Shown here piece by piece: positions 38,161 through 50,072 of a stretch of DNA of 64,000 nucleotides (position 1 is the stretch's first letter; every line of letters starts with the position of its first letter). The position numbers were made by a program, and so were the translations under genes. This DNA is from Micromussa lordhowensis (lineage: Eukaryota; Cnidaria; Anthozoa; Scleractinia; Lobophylliidae): assembly GCA_964020085.1 (NCBI GenBank), contig OZ026605.1, positions 14,775,048 to 14,839,047 of the forward strand, in the 5' to 3' direction. The notes below the pieces were generated by a model that made no database searches, was not told the DNA's origin, and saw nothing but the letters and a program-made list of their open reading frames with translations.

Positions 38161-40269
38161 TACCAGTTTAAAGGTATTGTTTTGGGTATGTCCTAAATCA
38201 CCACAACAGACACAAGATGTCACAACTTTTAACTGAGGTGTCTGCAAAGTAAAAAAAATGAAAATGTTCAAAAATACCTTAGTCCTTGTATATATTGGGT
38301 ATACCCCTATACAATACCGGTAGCTTAATTTGAAGCTCTGGGTGTGCAGATTTTTATCAGATATTCACTTGACTGTAAAACTGTAGAGTGCAAAAGTTTC
38401 AAAAATGTGAGGGGTGGTTAATAAAGTCTGATTCAGGAGGGGTACCATTTTATGCTTCCAATGTGAAGATCTCTCAAAGATTTGGTGTCCAAATTTGAAA
38501 CAAATTGGCCAAATATTAAGCTTATTATAACATTTTGTGCCATATGGCACTATCGGAGCTTAAAGGGTTAAGAAAACGTGGGCGTGTTATTTATTTCTCA
38601 CAATGAGAGTAAATGCATTTCTTAACAATAATTTATGGGAGAACTGATCAAAAAAGAACCACAGCCATTATAAAACAAAAACATAATTTTATAGAATATT
38701 GATTTTTTCATATAATTTCTGTCAATTGTCAGCGATAATTTTCGTGAATCTTATCTTCCAGAAAAGCACATACTCCTACAAGAGAAGGGTTTTTTTTGTT
38801 TAAACCACACCCCACCAGAAATTTTGAAGCTCTTCCCCGCCCATCAGAAATTCCAATAAACTTACTGAGGGTGAGATGTGATATTTCTATGTTCAGCCTC
38901 TTTTCCTTTGAATTGGTTCCTTGGGTGTAAATGATTCATCAAGGATTTCCTTTTTGCTCTGCTTGTTCATTTGGTTATTTTTTTGTGTTAGTAAAGCCAA
39001 ATAAATATTTATTTAGTGGCTGTACGATGGTATCTAATACTTTAAGCTACTAACAAGGAAGCCACGTGTTGCAGGTTACACATACAGTGTAGATTAGACC
39101 ATGACAAGAATTTGTAACTTTTCCAAAGTTGAACTCCTGTAAGCACACACACCTGGGGCTGGCTGTATGACACAAAGACTTCCTTTTTTGGCAATTTATT
39201 CATCATACGGAGTAGTTACGAAAATATGTGAATGGGGTACCTTTTTTCGATTAAAGATATTCAAAAGGGGTATCTTTTCTGTCTAAACGGAATACAAAAG
39301 TGGAAAGGGTTCGACCTCAAGGCAGAGCCTCCCCATATAAGACGTGTAGAGTACCTCCCTGCTCCAAGCCAAAACAAGTCCTTTAAAGACAGGTCACAGA
39401 TGCAGTGTTTGTATCAAGCTTGTTCCCAGGGTCTCAGCCCTCTCTTGCTCACGAAGGCAAGAAGAAGAGAGACCATGGGAACAACGTTGGTTCTTGTTCA
39501 TGGTTGAGATGATAATGAAGTGTTAATACGAGAGGTATGCACCTACAGAAAGTGTCAGGTAAGAGAGCTTCAACTTCAGGTTGAAGAATTCATAATGTAA
39601 AGGTAGATAACTTGAAATAATTTCCTAAAGCCGACTAAGCACTGGGGGACCCCTCACACAGGTCAGATTGACTTGTCTGCAGCTACATATGAGCAGTTTT
39701 GCACATTAGTGTTCTTCCCTTTGAACATCATGACGATGCTTTAAAATGCTACTTTAAAGGGACACAGTCAGCTTTGTGACTGCGTTGACCTGGACGCTAG
39801 CTTTTCTCACTTTGAAAAAAGTTTACCTCAACCTGAAATCAAAGTTCATGCAGAAATCCGCTTCATTTTCCGCAGTACTTGCTTGATTTTCAACCGTTTA
39901 CTGAAAAATCTGTTTTTGAGTGTCCTTTTGCTTATCCTATGATGTTATTTTTATCATATCTGGTTAAAAACAGCATTTATCGCGTCTCTGTTACATGCAA
40001 ATTAGCAATTGAATGGTATGTAATGCGCATGTGTACCAGCTGACTGTGTCCCTTTAAAAGAAAGACACTGAGTAAAACATTGTTCTGTATTTTGTAAATC
40101 TGATTTTAAATGCAGCAGATTATCTACATTGTATGTTGCATTATTTATTAACACACTGTAAGTCCTAACCTCAGGTAGCCATTCAAACCTTAAGAAGGAT
40201 GGCCTACACACCGCACAGCACCACCCTTCAGTTCCAAGTTTCAAAATGTTAAAATAAGGGCATTCTGAT
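38161..40269. other. spacer with dispersed repeats
   Basis: 38,330-38,577 matches the repeat at 52,725-52,980 (ending GGAGCTTAAAGGGTTAA here, GGGCTTAAAGGGTTAA there). 39,420-39,483 is a small inverted repeat (GTTCCCAGGGTCTC facing GAGACCATGGGAAC). No supported exon before the terminal exon of the minus-strand gene. Confidence 0.5.
39752..40060. mobile_element. MITE with AAAGGGACACAGTCAGCT inverted ends
   Basis: The left end TAAAGGGACACAGTCAGCTT and the right end AGCTGACTGTGTCCCTTTA are perfect inverted repeats over about 18 bp. The element is about 310 bp with no coding capacity. Confidence 0.65.
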
Positions 40270-43200
40270 TCACCGATTGCTTCTTGTTGTATGTTTAGTT
40301 GAGGTTTTAGTCTTGTTCTTCATTTTTCTTGCCTTACGAAGAAGCTGTTGGCTTGTCTTCCTCCCAGTAGCTTTTCTGTGCATCGCAACGTTATTTGATG
40401 CTCGCTGTAAAGTTTGAGGTGCTGAGTCATCCACACTCTAGATTAACAAAAGAACTGTATCAGAGACCCATGGCAGGCATTAACTACAGCAAACTTGCTT
40501 TCACCAATGCATGCAGGAGCCTGTGAACAGGTTCCTGGTGAAGGTGAAAAAAAAGCAAGCCAAGTATGGCCACCCTCAGGTAGCCCTACTTGCGTGTTTT
40601 ACTTTGTCCTATAACCCAAATGGGAGCCTGTTCACAGGATACCAATATACATGTATTTGTGATTAGCAAACAGGAAAGTACTTGGTGTGAGTAAGAATGG
40701 GCTGTGAACAATCTGGCTTAAGTGGGGTACAGGGTGAAAAGACATCAGTGAGCTAAGTGCATTTTCGAAGATTTGCTAACCCAGACTGTGGTCAACTTGC
40801 TCCACCCACCATTTTTTTTACCTTACTTAACCAGGGAACCCATTCACAACCTAAAACAAAACAGCAAACTTTGTAATTTGCACCTGATGAATGAGAGAAC
40901 TCAATTTAAAGATGATTTCCAGTCCATACTGTACACTCTCAAGAGTTTGTTTGCATTTTTTGTTATGTCTCATGTAAGACATCACAAAATGTAAACATTT
41001 TACAACTACTTACATGAAGTAAATTCAAAGTTTCAAAATGACCACCATTATGGATGCGAAGCAGTCAAAGCTTCATGCTTCATTCTTTTTCGTATCATTT
41101 GATGAAACAACTTTGCAGCTGTAAAAATCAATGAAGCTGCTGGAAAAATAATTTGAAAGGCCTGTACCTTTGTAAGGTAATTGGGTCATAACCTATAACA
41201 TTGATTTGCATTCCACTGAGTGGGAACTGATAATGTTTATAAACACTAGGGTGCTGAGAGTGCGCAGACTGTATGGACTGGAAATCATCTTTAAGTGTAA
41301 AATCAACTCTAAACAAACCTCAACATCAACTTCAGAGTCTTCTGATATTTTCTCCACGATCTGAGGCATCAAACTTGCCTCTAAAAGCACAGAAAATCAC
41401 AGAAAAAGCACAGAAAATCAGATTAAACTATTCCTTTAGTGGGAGAATATTGATATAAAGAGCAGTATGGTGCATGGATAAATTAAATGGAGAGCAGGGA
41501 TGGTGCAGTTTTTTTAATTGATTTATTTTTTAAATGTTGGGAGAGCATCCTACTGTAATAGTAATGGTTAGTGACAAGTGTGTTTAACACCAAATAAAAA
41601 GGCTGGTTTTATGTGCCACCCATTGCCCACGTGTAAAGTTCTTATGTTCCTAGGCAAGAAACCACTTGCTCAGCAGTATTTACATCTGACAAAACTGTTA
41701 GTATTACTAATAAGAAGGAAAAATTGATATATTTTTGAGTGGGGATGTGCAAGGTTAAATACATATTGACCAACAGCCTACACACAAAAAAATATTTAAA
41801 AGTTACATGGGTGCCAGACTTGCTTATAACAATTAAATACCGAGAACCACAAAGCATATGCACTTTTTCTGCAATTACCGGTAGCAAGAATTGAAACATG
41901 TTGTTGATTTTAGCAACTTTGTTTTTGCAACATTATTTTTTGCAGTATCCATTACAGGAGGAGTAAGAGCTGTAAACAGTCTAATTGATCTAAGAGGCAA
42001 AAAAGACCCAGTTACCCCAATGAACTACGTGTATTGTGTATTAAATTCCAGTGTGCTGTTGTAGCTGCACATTAAGATTTTTAAGCTGCTGGTAAGAATT
42101 CTGAAGATTCTAGATGATCGTTGGTGATATCCTCAGTTGCTCTCAACGTTCTGTTAATAATATTTGGCAAACATCTCTGCAAAGATCTTTGAAAGATTTC
42201 CACCAGGATTTGAATTTACCTTGTTCAGCCACTGTTGGGCTTGTTGTTGATGTCACCCTGTTACTGGAGGAGATATCTGTAATTCTATCTGTTTGACTGG
42301 TTGGAATCTTCATCAATCCAGTGGTTTTTTTAACAAGTTTTTTTCTCTTTCTTGGTGAGGGCTGAGTAGAGTCATCCCTTGACTTCCTGTCAGTTTGGAT
42401 GTTATACTGACGTCTTGTATCTCTGTTTGAGTTAGTTTCAGCTGATTGGCTGTAAGTGAAAAAGACATCAAGGTAATGATCCCAAAAATTGTGCGCAAAG
42501 AAAAAAATGCTTGAAAACCATGCTCTATCCGGTCTAATGTATTGAGACAGTATCCTCTACAGAAACCTCATAAAATTGAATTGAAAATAATGGAAATTTC
42601 ATCCTATGGAATAATAAAAAAATACCAGTATAATGCAGCAAGTACAATGATCTATATTGTGTGGTTCTAGAAAATATCAATACCTACCCCAAGGGGGGTT
42701 ATTGGAAATTTGGAAATTTTTTTTAATCCCATAATGGTTGAAGGAAAGTATAAGTTTACCAAAACTTTCTTTCCCCCAAAACTTGGGGGCTTAGGCCATC
42801 CCCTTATTTTTTCTCTGTTTAGCATCATCCAACCAATTGAGATTTTCGCATTTTCAAAATAAGTTACGCAGAAGGCAATAAAGGCAATGGCACATTATTT
42901 CAAACAATTGTCACTTTAATCTGAAACATAAACATAATGGTTGAAGGAAAGTATAAGTTTACCAAAACTTTCTTTCCCGCAAAACTTGGGGACTTAGGCC
43001 ATCCCCTTATTTTTTCTCTGTTTAGCGCCGTCCGACCGATTGAGATTTTCGCATTTTCAAAAAAAGTTACGCAGAAGGCAATAAAGGCAATGACACATTA
43101 TTTCAAACAATTGTCACTTTAATCTGAAACATAAACAATAAGATTTGTAGTTTTTACTTCATACTTCAGAGAACACTCACTCTCCGATGAGAGAGACTTT

Positions 43201-44504
43201 CTGTCCTTCTTCCATTGCCGCCATGTTGACTTTGTAACCACACCTTGTTGTTTCCAGGCTCCATGGATATTATGCTCAGGTACCTGGGTTGTTTACCATT
43301 TACCCAAAAAATCCGGAAATTTCGGATGGCGGCATCACAGTTTCTTTAGAAACTGTGGTGTCGTCGGTGGAAGTATTACAAGATAATTTGGTTTTATCAA
43401 CTGGGTTGATAAAGTGAATTGGTCACCGTAAAGAGATTCGGAAGCTGACGTTTCGAGCATTAGCCCTTCGTTGGAAATAACGCTCGAACTGTCAGCTTCC
43501 GAATATCTTTACGGTGGTGAATTCACTTTATCAACCCAGTTGATAAAACCAAATTATCTTGTAAATGGAAAGGTTGATTTTGTCTCCCTGAATGGAAATT
43601 TTCTCAGGAAAACGGGATTTCTTGAAAGCTAGAAAGCGCATCCCTGTGGAATGCTCTATTCAGGATTTGATGCGTTCCATTTATTACAACTGTCGACCCA
43701 AAGGTTTCTCCGAGTAAATGGTAAATAGCTCCAGACTCCTTTTCCAATTTTTATTTTTGTTTTCTTTTTCCTTTTCCGACCGACCAACCCAAAATCAGAA
43801 AACGCATTCGAAAATAAACGAAAAAAAAGGGGATGGCCTTAAATGTTTTTTTTGGAACAACACACATTTGTCTTAATAATAACATGTATATATGTCTAAC
43901 AGTGCAACCCCACCATTCTTTAATATACATGTACATGTAGTAGTAGGGCTACTACTCTACAGTAATAAATTACTATTAATGTTAATTTATTGAAGATTTC
44001 TAACCTTAATGACTTCAAAAGGCTGACTTCTTTCTCAATAACAAATACAAGTCCTGTGTCAATCAGTGCCTCGTCTACTTTGTAACTCTGGGGTAGATCA
44101 AAGTGAAACTCATTTTGTAAGCCTGAGATTCTCAGCTCTGGCTCCTCAGGGTATAACGAGTGAAATACATCTTCAGCATGTTTCCTTAAAGTAGCAAGTT
44201 CCCATTCTCTTTCAGCCAAGACCTGCAAAAACCACAACAAAGAACATTTCACTTTGAAAGATTTCATCCAAGCTTAAATGATCCAACTTTGAGCAAAAAT
44301 CAGAGTCAGATTCTGCCGCACAAATTACAGATCAAATCCTATGAGAGTACAAGATATTTGTCCAGTACTCTCGGAGGGGTTCAACTGTAAGCGATCGTCA
44401 TTTAATACGCAGAAATGTACAGCCTGTACGCTGGATGTTTAGATTACCAGAAATCGTTTATCTCTGGACGAACAAACCACATTAATCCGTAATTTCTTCG
44501 CCAT
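40270..44504 (-). CDS. five-exon gene, possible beta-grasp N-terminus and basic tail (244 aa)
   Basis: Assembled from phase-compatible splice sites on the minus strand: 44504-44448 (MAKKLRINVVCSSRDKRFL), 44222-44005, 42449-42220, 41380-41319 and 40437-40270 (stop). All junctions are AG/GT and the phases agree (0, 2, 1, 0). The coding length is 735 nt. The first two exons give a compact region with hydrophobic strands. Features such as FDLPQSYKVDEALIDTGLVFVIE are reminiscent of ubiquitin-like folds in nucleolar Net1/Dnt1 or coilin-type proteins; that comparison is tentative. Exon 3 is rich in S, T and K with a PRKRKKLVKK nuclear-signal-like stretch. Exon 4 is acidic and exon 5 strongly basic (HRKATGRKTSQQLLRKARK). 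This suggests a small nuclear or nucleolar protein. The family was not identified. Confidence 0.55.
42731..43136. repeat. 203-bp tandem duplication in intron 2 of the five-exon gene
   Basis: Two direct copies, 42,731-42,933 and 42,934-43,136, start ATAATGGTTGAAGGAAAG and differ by scattered substitutions and a few indels. They include a CTTTCCC/GGCCATCCCCTTATTTT block and no ORF. Confidence 0.8.
43368..43570 (-). mobile_element. palindromic element with hammerhead-like core
   Basis: The outer arms ACAAGATAATTTGGTTTTAT and ATAAAACCAAATTATCTTGT are perfect inverted repeats spanning about 200 bp. Inside, the minus strand has a helix formed by ATTCGGAAGCT and AGCTTCCGAAT around CTGACAG, a GAGCGTTA/TAATGCTC stem, and then GAAACGTC (43,454-43,447). 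This is the layout of a type I hammerhead, but the CUGANGA box is imperfect, so the copy is probably inactive. It lies in intron 2 of the five-exon gene. Confidence 0.5.
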
Positions 44505-45360
44505 ATTTCACCCAACTCCGATTTTGATAAGTTGATCCTCCATCTTGAATTCTGGACAACTACCGCTGACAATGTACTTTTTATTGACTGCTCACTATGC
44601 GTGTGCGCGTATATTTCGGTGAAATCCGCTAATCAGTAAAGGCTCAGTATTTTGCTCCAAGAGCTTCGAAATCGTGGAACACAGCAGGGATTAGTGGTGT
44701 CAGTGGAGTTTCTACTTCCCAGGTTTTTTGTTTCTGGAAAATCCCATTAAACAAGGTGAAAGGTATGGAAATATTTCTTCACTTTAATTTATTATTTAGG
44801 AAAAATTTCGTGTATTGACTTGCACGCGGGCTTGTCAAAACCGCAGGCCAAATAAACTCCGATGTTTCATAATTCAAGGTTGGACGGGCAGGTTTGTTAT
44901 CAGTTCTTGAAATCGCATTTATTTTTTCGATAGAGGTTTTGCAGGAATTCGTGAATGAATAGCAATCGTTGATGGCTTGCAAGTCGTAGCTTTATTGAAA
45001 AGACTACAGGGATATTGGTATCATATTTTTTTTAGAGTTTTGCCGTATCTTTAGTTTAGCTGTTTATCAGGAAGCGAATGAATATTGGTTCATCAGAAAT
45101 TAAGTACTGGTTGTTATTTAATGGGAGCGTCGTGAATGATTTATTACAGTGGAAAAGAATCTAACCTGTTTGAGATAAATTGTATCAATTTGTATGGGTG
45201 GTTTTCAATGCACTATTAATTTTGCTGCTGTAAGATTACATTTATGGCCTTCAATTAGAATCCAAAGAATTGGGTTTTAAAATTCTAATCATGTTATATT
45301 GCTGTGCCAGTATTCTTAGGGAAACTCTGAAGGAATGGTGAACCTTTTTTGCTAGCAGTT
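44505..45360. other. spacer upstream of the five-exon gene
   Basis: No supported exon. A plus-strand start is not evident, and the minus-strand ORF at 44,779-44,982 has no recognisable features. This side should hold the promoter of the minus-strand gene. Confidence 0.4.
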
Positions 45361-46074
45361 TCAATATCACCACAGGTATCCCAAGCTCCTTGGGAACCGT
45401 GAACATTATTATATGACATTGTGTAGCAACGTAAATACTCTAATGATTCGATTTAGCACCAGGGGTGCTAATTTACTTTTGGTACCTCAAGGGAGGGCTC
45501 TTATTCAAGACAGGGTGCTTATTTATTTTTCTGAGAAACAAAACTTGAAGAAGAGATCAGTTATTTGAAGGAGTTATGCATTCACATGGACATAATAGTT
45601 AGGAAACTTAGCCAAACACCACTGTTTTTGTAATGCGGCATTATGTATGTGAGCAATTAAGGAAGACGAACCTCCATTGATACATACTCTGAGGGCACTG
45701 TAATGTTGTAATATTAGAAAAGGGGTGCTTATTAGGGTTTAGACATCACAAACACATCCAAGAGGGACAGTTACCCAAAAGGGGGCACTTATTGGAAGGA
45801 GGACACCAAATCAAATCACTACTGTATAAGAGTTTGTATGGGAATGTAACAATCGTATGCAACAATTTGAAATATGGAAAAACCATTCTGAGGGCGCTGT
45901 AATGTTGTAATATTAGAATAGGGGCGCTTATTAGGGTTTAGACATCACAAACACATCCAAGAGGGACAGTTACCCGAAAGGGGGCACTTATTGGAAGGAG
46001 GACACTAAATCAAATCATTACTGTATAAGAGTTTGTATGGGAATGTAACAATCGTATACAACAATTTGAAATAT

Positions 46075-46228
46075 TAGCGACTTTCATATAACCCGCAATG
46101 CATTTTGTTTTCCCCACAAAATTTTGCATAAACTATTGTTTTCAAATACACTTGAGAATAGATGACAATAGTTTATGCAAAATTTTGTGGGGAAAACCAA
46201 ATGCATTGTGGGTTATATGAAAGTCGCT
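46075..46228. mobile_element. hairpin MITE inserted inside the foldback structure
   Basis: AGCGACTTTCATATAACCC faces GGGTTATATGAAAGTCGCT with arms of about 63 bp and a loop of about 23 bp. The neighbouring tandem copy (near 45,873) reads TTTGAAATATGGAAAAACC without the insert, so it serves as the empty site. Confidence 0.65.
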
Positions 46229-47009
46229 GATGGAAAAGCCATTTTGGGGCTGTTTCAACGCAATTCTTGCAAGTTTCATTTTCATTGTTTTTCCCTCTAT
46301 ATACATTCTTCATGGTAGGCAACTTGAGTGGCAAAGCCCAGCAGATCGACTGAGGAAAAAGCTCGGTAAATTTGCTCCAAAAGCTTTGATCGCCTCAAGA
46401 TTCCATCTAGAGCACATCTGATAGTTGCCCTAACCATTGCTTCCTTCAACGTCCACCAGTTAGCAATTTCAGCTCGCAAGTATTTCCCAGCAAGACCGAT
46501 ATCACCGATATTGTTTATCATTGCAGTGAACGATATTCGTTCAACCACCAAGTGTGTTGGTAATTTGAACCAAAAGCTGGGTCACTGAGCCATTTTCGGT
46601 ACATGTTACATATGGTCAATGCTTCATTTGATGGGTCTCGATAGGGAAAACTTGTGAGATTTGCAACCTGAAATTGCCACTCGGCAGACGTTTTCATCTG
46701 ATGAAGGGAAGCAATGGTTAGAGCAGTGATCAAACCTGCTCTAGGTGGAATCTTGAGGCAATTGGTCCTTTTGAAGCAAATTTATGGCTGTTCTCCTTCA
46801 GTCGATCTACTGGGCTTCGCCACTCAAGTAGCCTACCTTGAGTAATGTATATAGAGAGAAAAACATTGAACCTAAAACTCACTGGAATCACATTGAAACG
46901 ACCCCAAACTGGCACACTGAAACAAAAGTAACACACAGAAGAGTGAAAGTAAGTTGTTTTAAAAATGTTAGGTGTGTAGCCAGGCATGTTACAAAATTTT
47001 TGGTGAAAA

Positions 47010-47130
47010 GAAATGAAAAAGTTGACACTGGCTAAAAAATATATATAGGACGCTGAAGAAGGCAACAGTAGTGGCTGAAACATCCAACATATATTTTTTA
47101 GCCAGTGTAAACTTTTTAATTTCTTTCTAC
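47010..47130 (+). ncRNA. hammerhead-like ribozyme candidate with extended helix I
   Basis: Core order on the plus strand: CTGAAGA at 47,053-47,059, a short imperfect stem-loop to 47,076, GAAA at 47,077-47,080, and CATC at 47,081-47,084. A long helix I encloses it: GACACTGGCTAAAAAATATA (47,024-47,043) pairs with the complementary stretch ending TTTTTTAGCCAGTGT at about 47,108, and the pairing continues outward. That is the arrangement of type I hammerheads. Stem II contains mismatches and the cleavage triplet would be AUC, so activity is uncertain. Confidence 0.4.
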
Positions 47131-48375
47131 TAAAAAGTTTTAAGTCGTTTTATTCAATTTCTTTTCCATATTTCGAACTGTTACATATCACTGTTGCATT
47201 CCCCGTACAAACTCTTGCTGTTATGCAGTGTCATGTACTAATGTTCACGGCTCCCAAGGAGCTTGGGACACCTTTGATATCACATGCATTATTTATATAC
47301 CTGCCACCCATCCTGGTTGGGTGGGAATCTCATTTTTTTTTTGTTCCTGATAAAAACCTGAAATCTCCTAGTTGTTCTGGGAAAAAAAGTGGGACTGGAA
47401 AATATTAAAAAAGAAGATTTCTGAAAGTTTGTTTTTTATCTAAAAAATCTGCAATTCATTCTTATGCATCACTATTTTTGTGTCTGTTACACTGATAAGT
47501 GGGGTCCGGGTATGAATTGACCTGTGTGAACTTCATACCACATGCTTTAGAACCTGTTTTCAGAAAAAAAATTGAACTCATGTACCTACATGTAGAAATG
47601 TTAGTTCCGATTTCAACCAGATTGTGTTTTTTTTTTCATTTTGTTATTTGAAACAAAGTCAGAAAGGTTTCCCAAATATAAAAGGAAAGATCTAAAAGAA
47701 TCAAAAGAAAGTAAAGAAAATGTTAGCATCATAAAGAGCACTGAGCCCTGACTAACTGGTTGAAGGTGGATTTTATGGACTGTCACGTTTGCTCATGATA
47801 ATTGTTTTAAAATTCTGTTAAAAAGTTTTTGTCCTTGATTTTATGAGAATTGTAGAATTAGTTATAACTTATAGGAGGGTTAAAGAAAAGAAAGGGAAAT
47901 TGAGTCTGTAGAATTTCATCTATTAGAATTTGGAATGTTTGCAAAATGCTGGCCAGCATAATAATTTAAGTTGTTGATGTAAAACTTTGGCAATGTATGT
48001 AATTAAGTACAGTTATGTAATAATTCAAGGCTAAGAATAAGAGGAATGAAGAGGCTGCCCTTCAAAATAAAGCTGATGAACTTATGCAAAGGTGTGAACA
48101 AAACCCTAGCGACAAAAGAATATTGAACGAGCTTTACATGACAAAATTGCGCCTTCAAACGATCATGCGACAAAAAACAAAAGGCACCATTCTTAGGAGC
48201 AAAGCTCGGTGGCATGAGTTTGGTGAGCGAAATTCCAGATACTTTTTCAACCTTGAAAAGCGAAATTATTTAAAAAAAAACAGTCACAAGGCTCAAACTT
48301 CGTAACAATCAGGTAACTTGTGATCAGTTTGAGATACTACAAGAACAAAAAACTTTTTTTGAAACTCTTTACAAG

Positions 48376-49423
48376 TTGCAAAATTCCCAGGATAATCTGC
48401 TTGGAGCTGATTTACTCAATTTAGAGAATATTGATACGCTAGATGAAAATGAACAAATACTGTGTGAAGGCATGATTTCAAAAGAAGAATGCTTAACTGC
48501 TTTAAAAGAGTTTAAAAACAACAAAACGCCAGGAACTGATGGTTTTTCTGCAGAATTCTACAAATTCTTCTGGAGTGACCTTGGCACTGAGATGACTGCC
48601 AGTTTTAATTATGCTTTTCAAAAAGGTTCATTATCTATCAGCCAAAAGCGCGGAATTATCTCACTCATCCCCAAAAAGAACAAAGACAAAACTTTGCTTG
48701 AAAACCTGCGACCCATATCTCTACTAAACGTTGATTACAAAATTCTGACAAAATCCATTGCAAAAAGACTAGAAAAAGTCCTTCCTAAAATCATAAACTC
48801 TGACCAAACTGGTTACATTAAAGGTCGCTTTATCGGTGAAAACGTTAGACTAATTCAAGATGTGATGTCTCACACTAAGCTGGAGGAAAAACCCGGTATT
48901 GCCATATTTCTTGACTTTCGAAAAGCGTTTGATACAATAGAATGGCACTACTTAAGAGCCGCTTTACAAACGTTTAATTTTGGCCCCGACATACTCAACT
49001 GGTTTCAAGTTATTTACTACCAAGCATCGAGCTGTGTACTGCACAATGGTCATGCATCGGACTTCTTCCTTCTCGAGCGAGGTGTGCGACAAGGTTGCCC
49101 ACTGTCTGGCCTCCTTTTCGTCGTTGGAATAGAACTTTTAGCTAGAGTAATTAAAAACGACCATACTATTAAAGGCATACAAGTCGGTCTGGAGGAAATT
49201 AAGATAACTCAATACGCAGACGATACCACTGTTTTGGTGCGAGATCTTGAGTCTGTCACACAATTAGACAAATTCAAGCAAATCAGTGGCCTCGAAATTA
49301 ACATAAATAAAACCGAAGCGTTGTGGTTAGGATGTTGGAGGTCGCGCAAAGACAAGCTGTTTGGTTTTAAATGGCCACAAGAACCAGTCTATGCCCTTGG
49401 TATACACTTTTCATATGACTTAA
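48376..49423 (+). pseudogene. LINE ORF2 reverse transcriptase domain fragment
   Basis: This is the longest open stretch of the LINE. In order it contains the fingers motif with KTPGTDGFSAEF, RPISLLNVDYKILTKSIAKR, the first catalytic aspartate block FLDFRKAFD, RQGCPLS, and the YADD box. The fragment reads L1-like rather than CR1- or RTE-like because of the ISLLNVDYKILTK signature. It is joined upstream, through a one-base slip in an A9 run, to the linker segment at 48,084-48,270, and downstream across the inserted element to SLEKTLNNWKKRKLTLIGK-type sequence. Confidence 0.85.
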
Positions 49424-50072
49424 GGTAATTCCTTAGTATTGCATTGCGCATCCCTACTGCGCACGATTTTCGCGTCATCAGCGCGTGCACATGAGCGCGT
49501 GCACGTGCAAAACGTAAGAGATTTCCCTCAAAATAAGCTCAATAACGGAAAAATTCTCCTTTTCTCTTAAACGAGCACGGTGACCCCCCATTTTTATTTC
49601 AGGTATTTGCCAAGACTAGTCTAATGAAGAACATATTTGAAGAGGGAAAAAAGTTTGATAGTAGAACATGATTTTTTTTTGGAAAACAGTTCCCAACTGG
49701 GTGCATTTTGGCCAAGGCGAGGACTTCAAGTTAACCACGGAACTGTCCGAAAAAGTGCAATATCCCCGCAACCAAGCAATCAAAAACGGTTTAAATGAAG
49801 CAATACTGCTTATGTCAATAAATGAAGCTTTACTTTCAAGACAAAACTTTGTGCCTTTCAATTAACCAAGATTTAATTCTGTATGAAGGTGATTCGAACT
49901 TTGAACGCACAACCGGTAAAAATACCCCATTTTAAGAGCCTCCTGACGCGTAAACAAGCACGGTGACCCCATTTTTTTATTGCATTTTTATAATGTTCAT
50001 ATCATGAATGTTCATTACGCCAAGTTTCAAAAAAAATTTGATAGTAGAACAATTTCAAGGGAATTACCTTAA
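49420..50072. mobile_element. 645-bp non-autonomous DNA transposon with TTAA target duplication
   Basis: TTAA at 49,420-49,423 and 50,069-50,072 flanks the terminal inverted repeats GGTAATTCC and GGAATTACC. Removing one TTAA plus the element restores the LINE reading frame exactly (DLKQAN...), which proves insertion into a once-continuous ORF. The interior has two partial direct repeats with GCACGGTGACCCC (about 49,576 and 49,960) and no transposase. TTAA duplication is characteristic of the piggyBac superfamily; the family assignment is inference. Confidence 0.85.

Larger units (their letters stand above)
45364..47280. mobile_element. nested long inverted-repeat (foldback-like) element, about 1.9 kb
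   Basis: Several arm pairs are arranged concentrically. 45,364-45,425 (CCCAAGCTCCTTGGGAACCG) pairs with 47,221-47,280. A TTTGTATGGGAATGTAACAA segment near 45,835 pairs with about 47,165-47,218. 46,228-46,450 pairs with 46,690-46,925. It contains no transposase-like ORF. The left half holds a 190-bp direct tandem duplication (about 45,688-45,887 and 45,888-46,073) and a separate hairpin insertion at about 46,075-46,228. The element has the look of a foldback transposon or of a collapsed inverted duplication. Confidence 0.55.
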
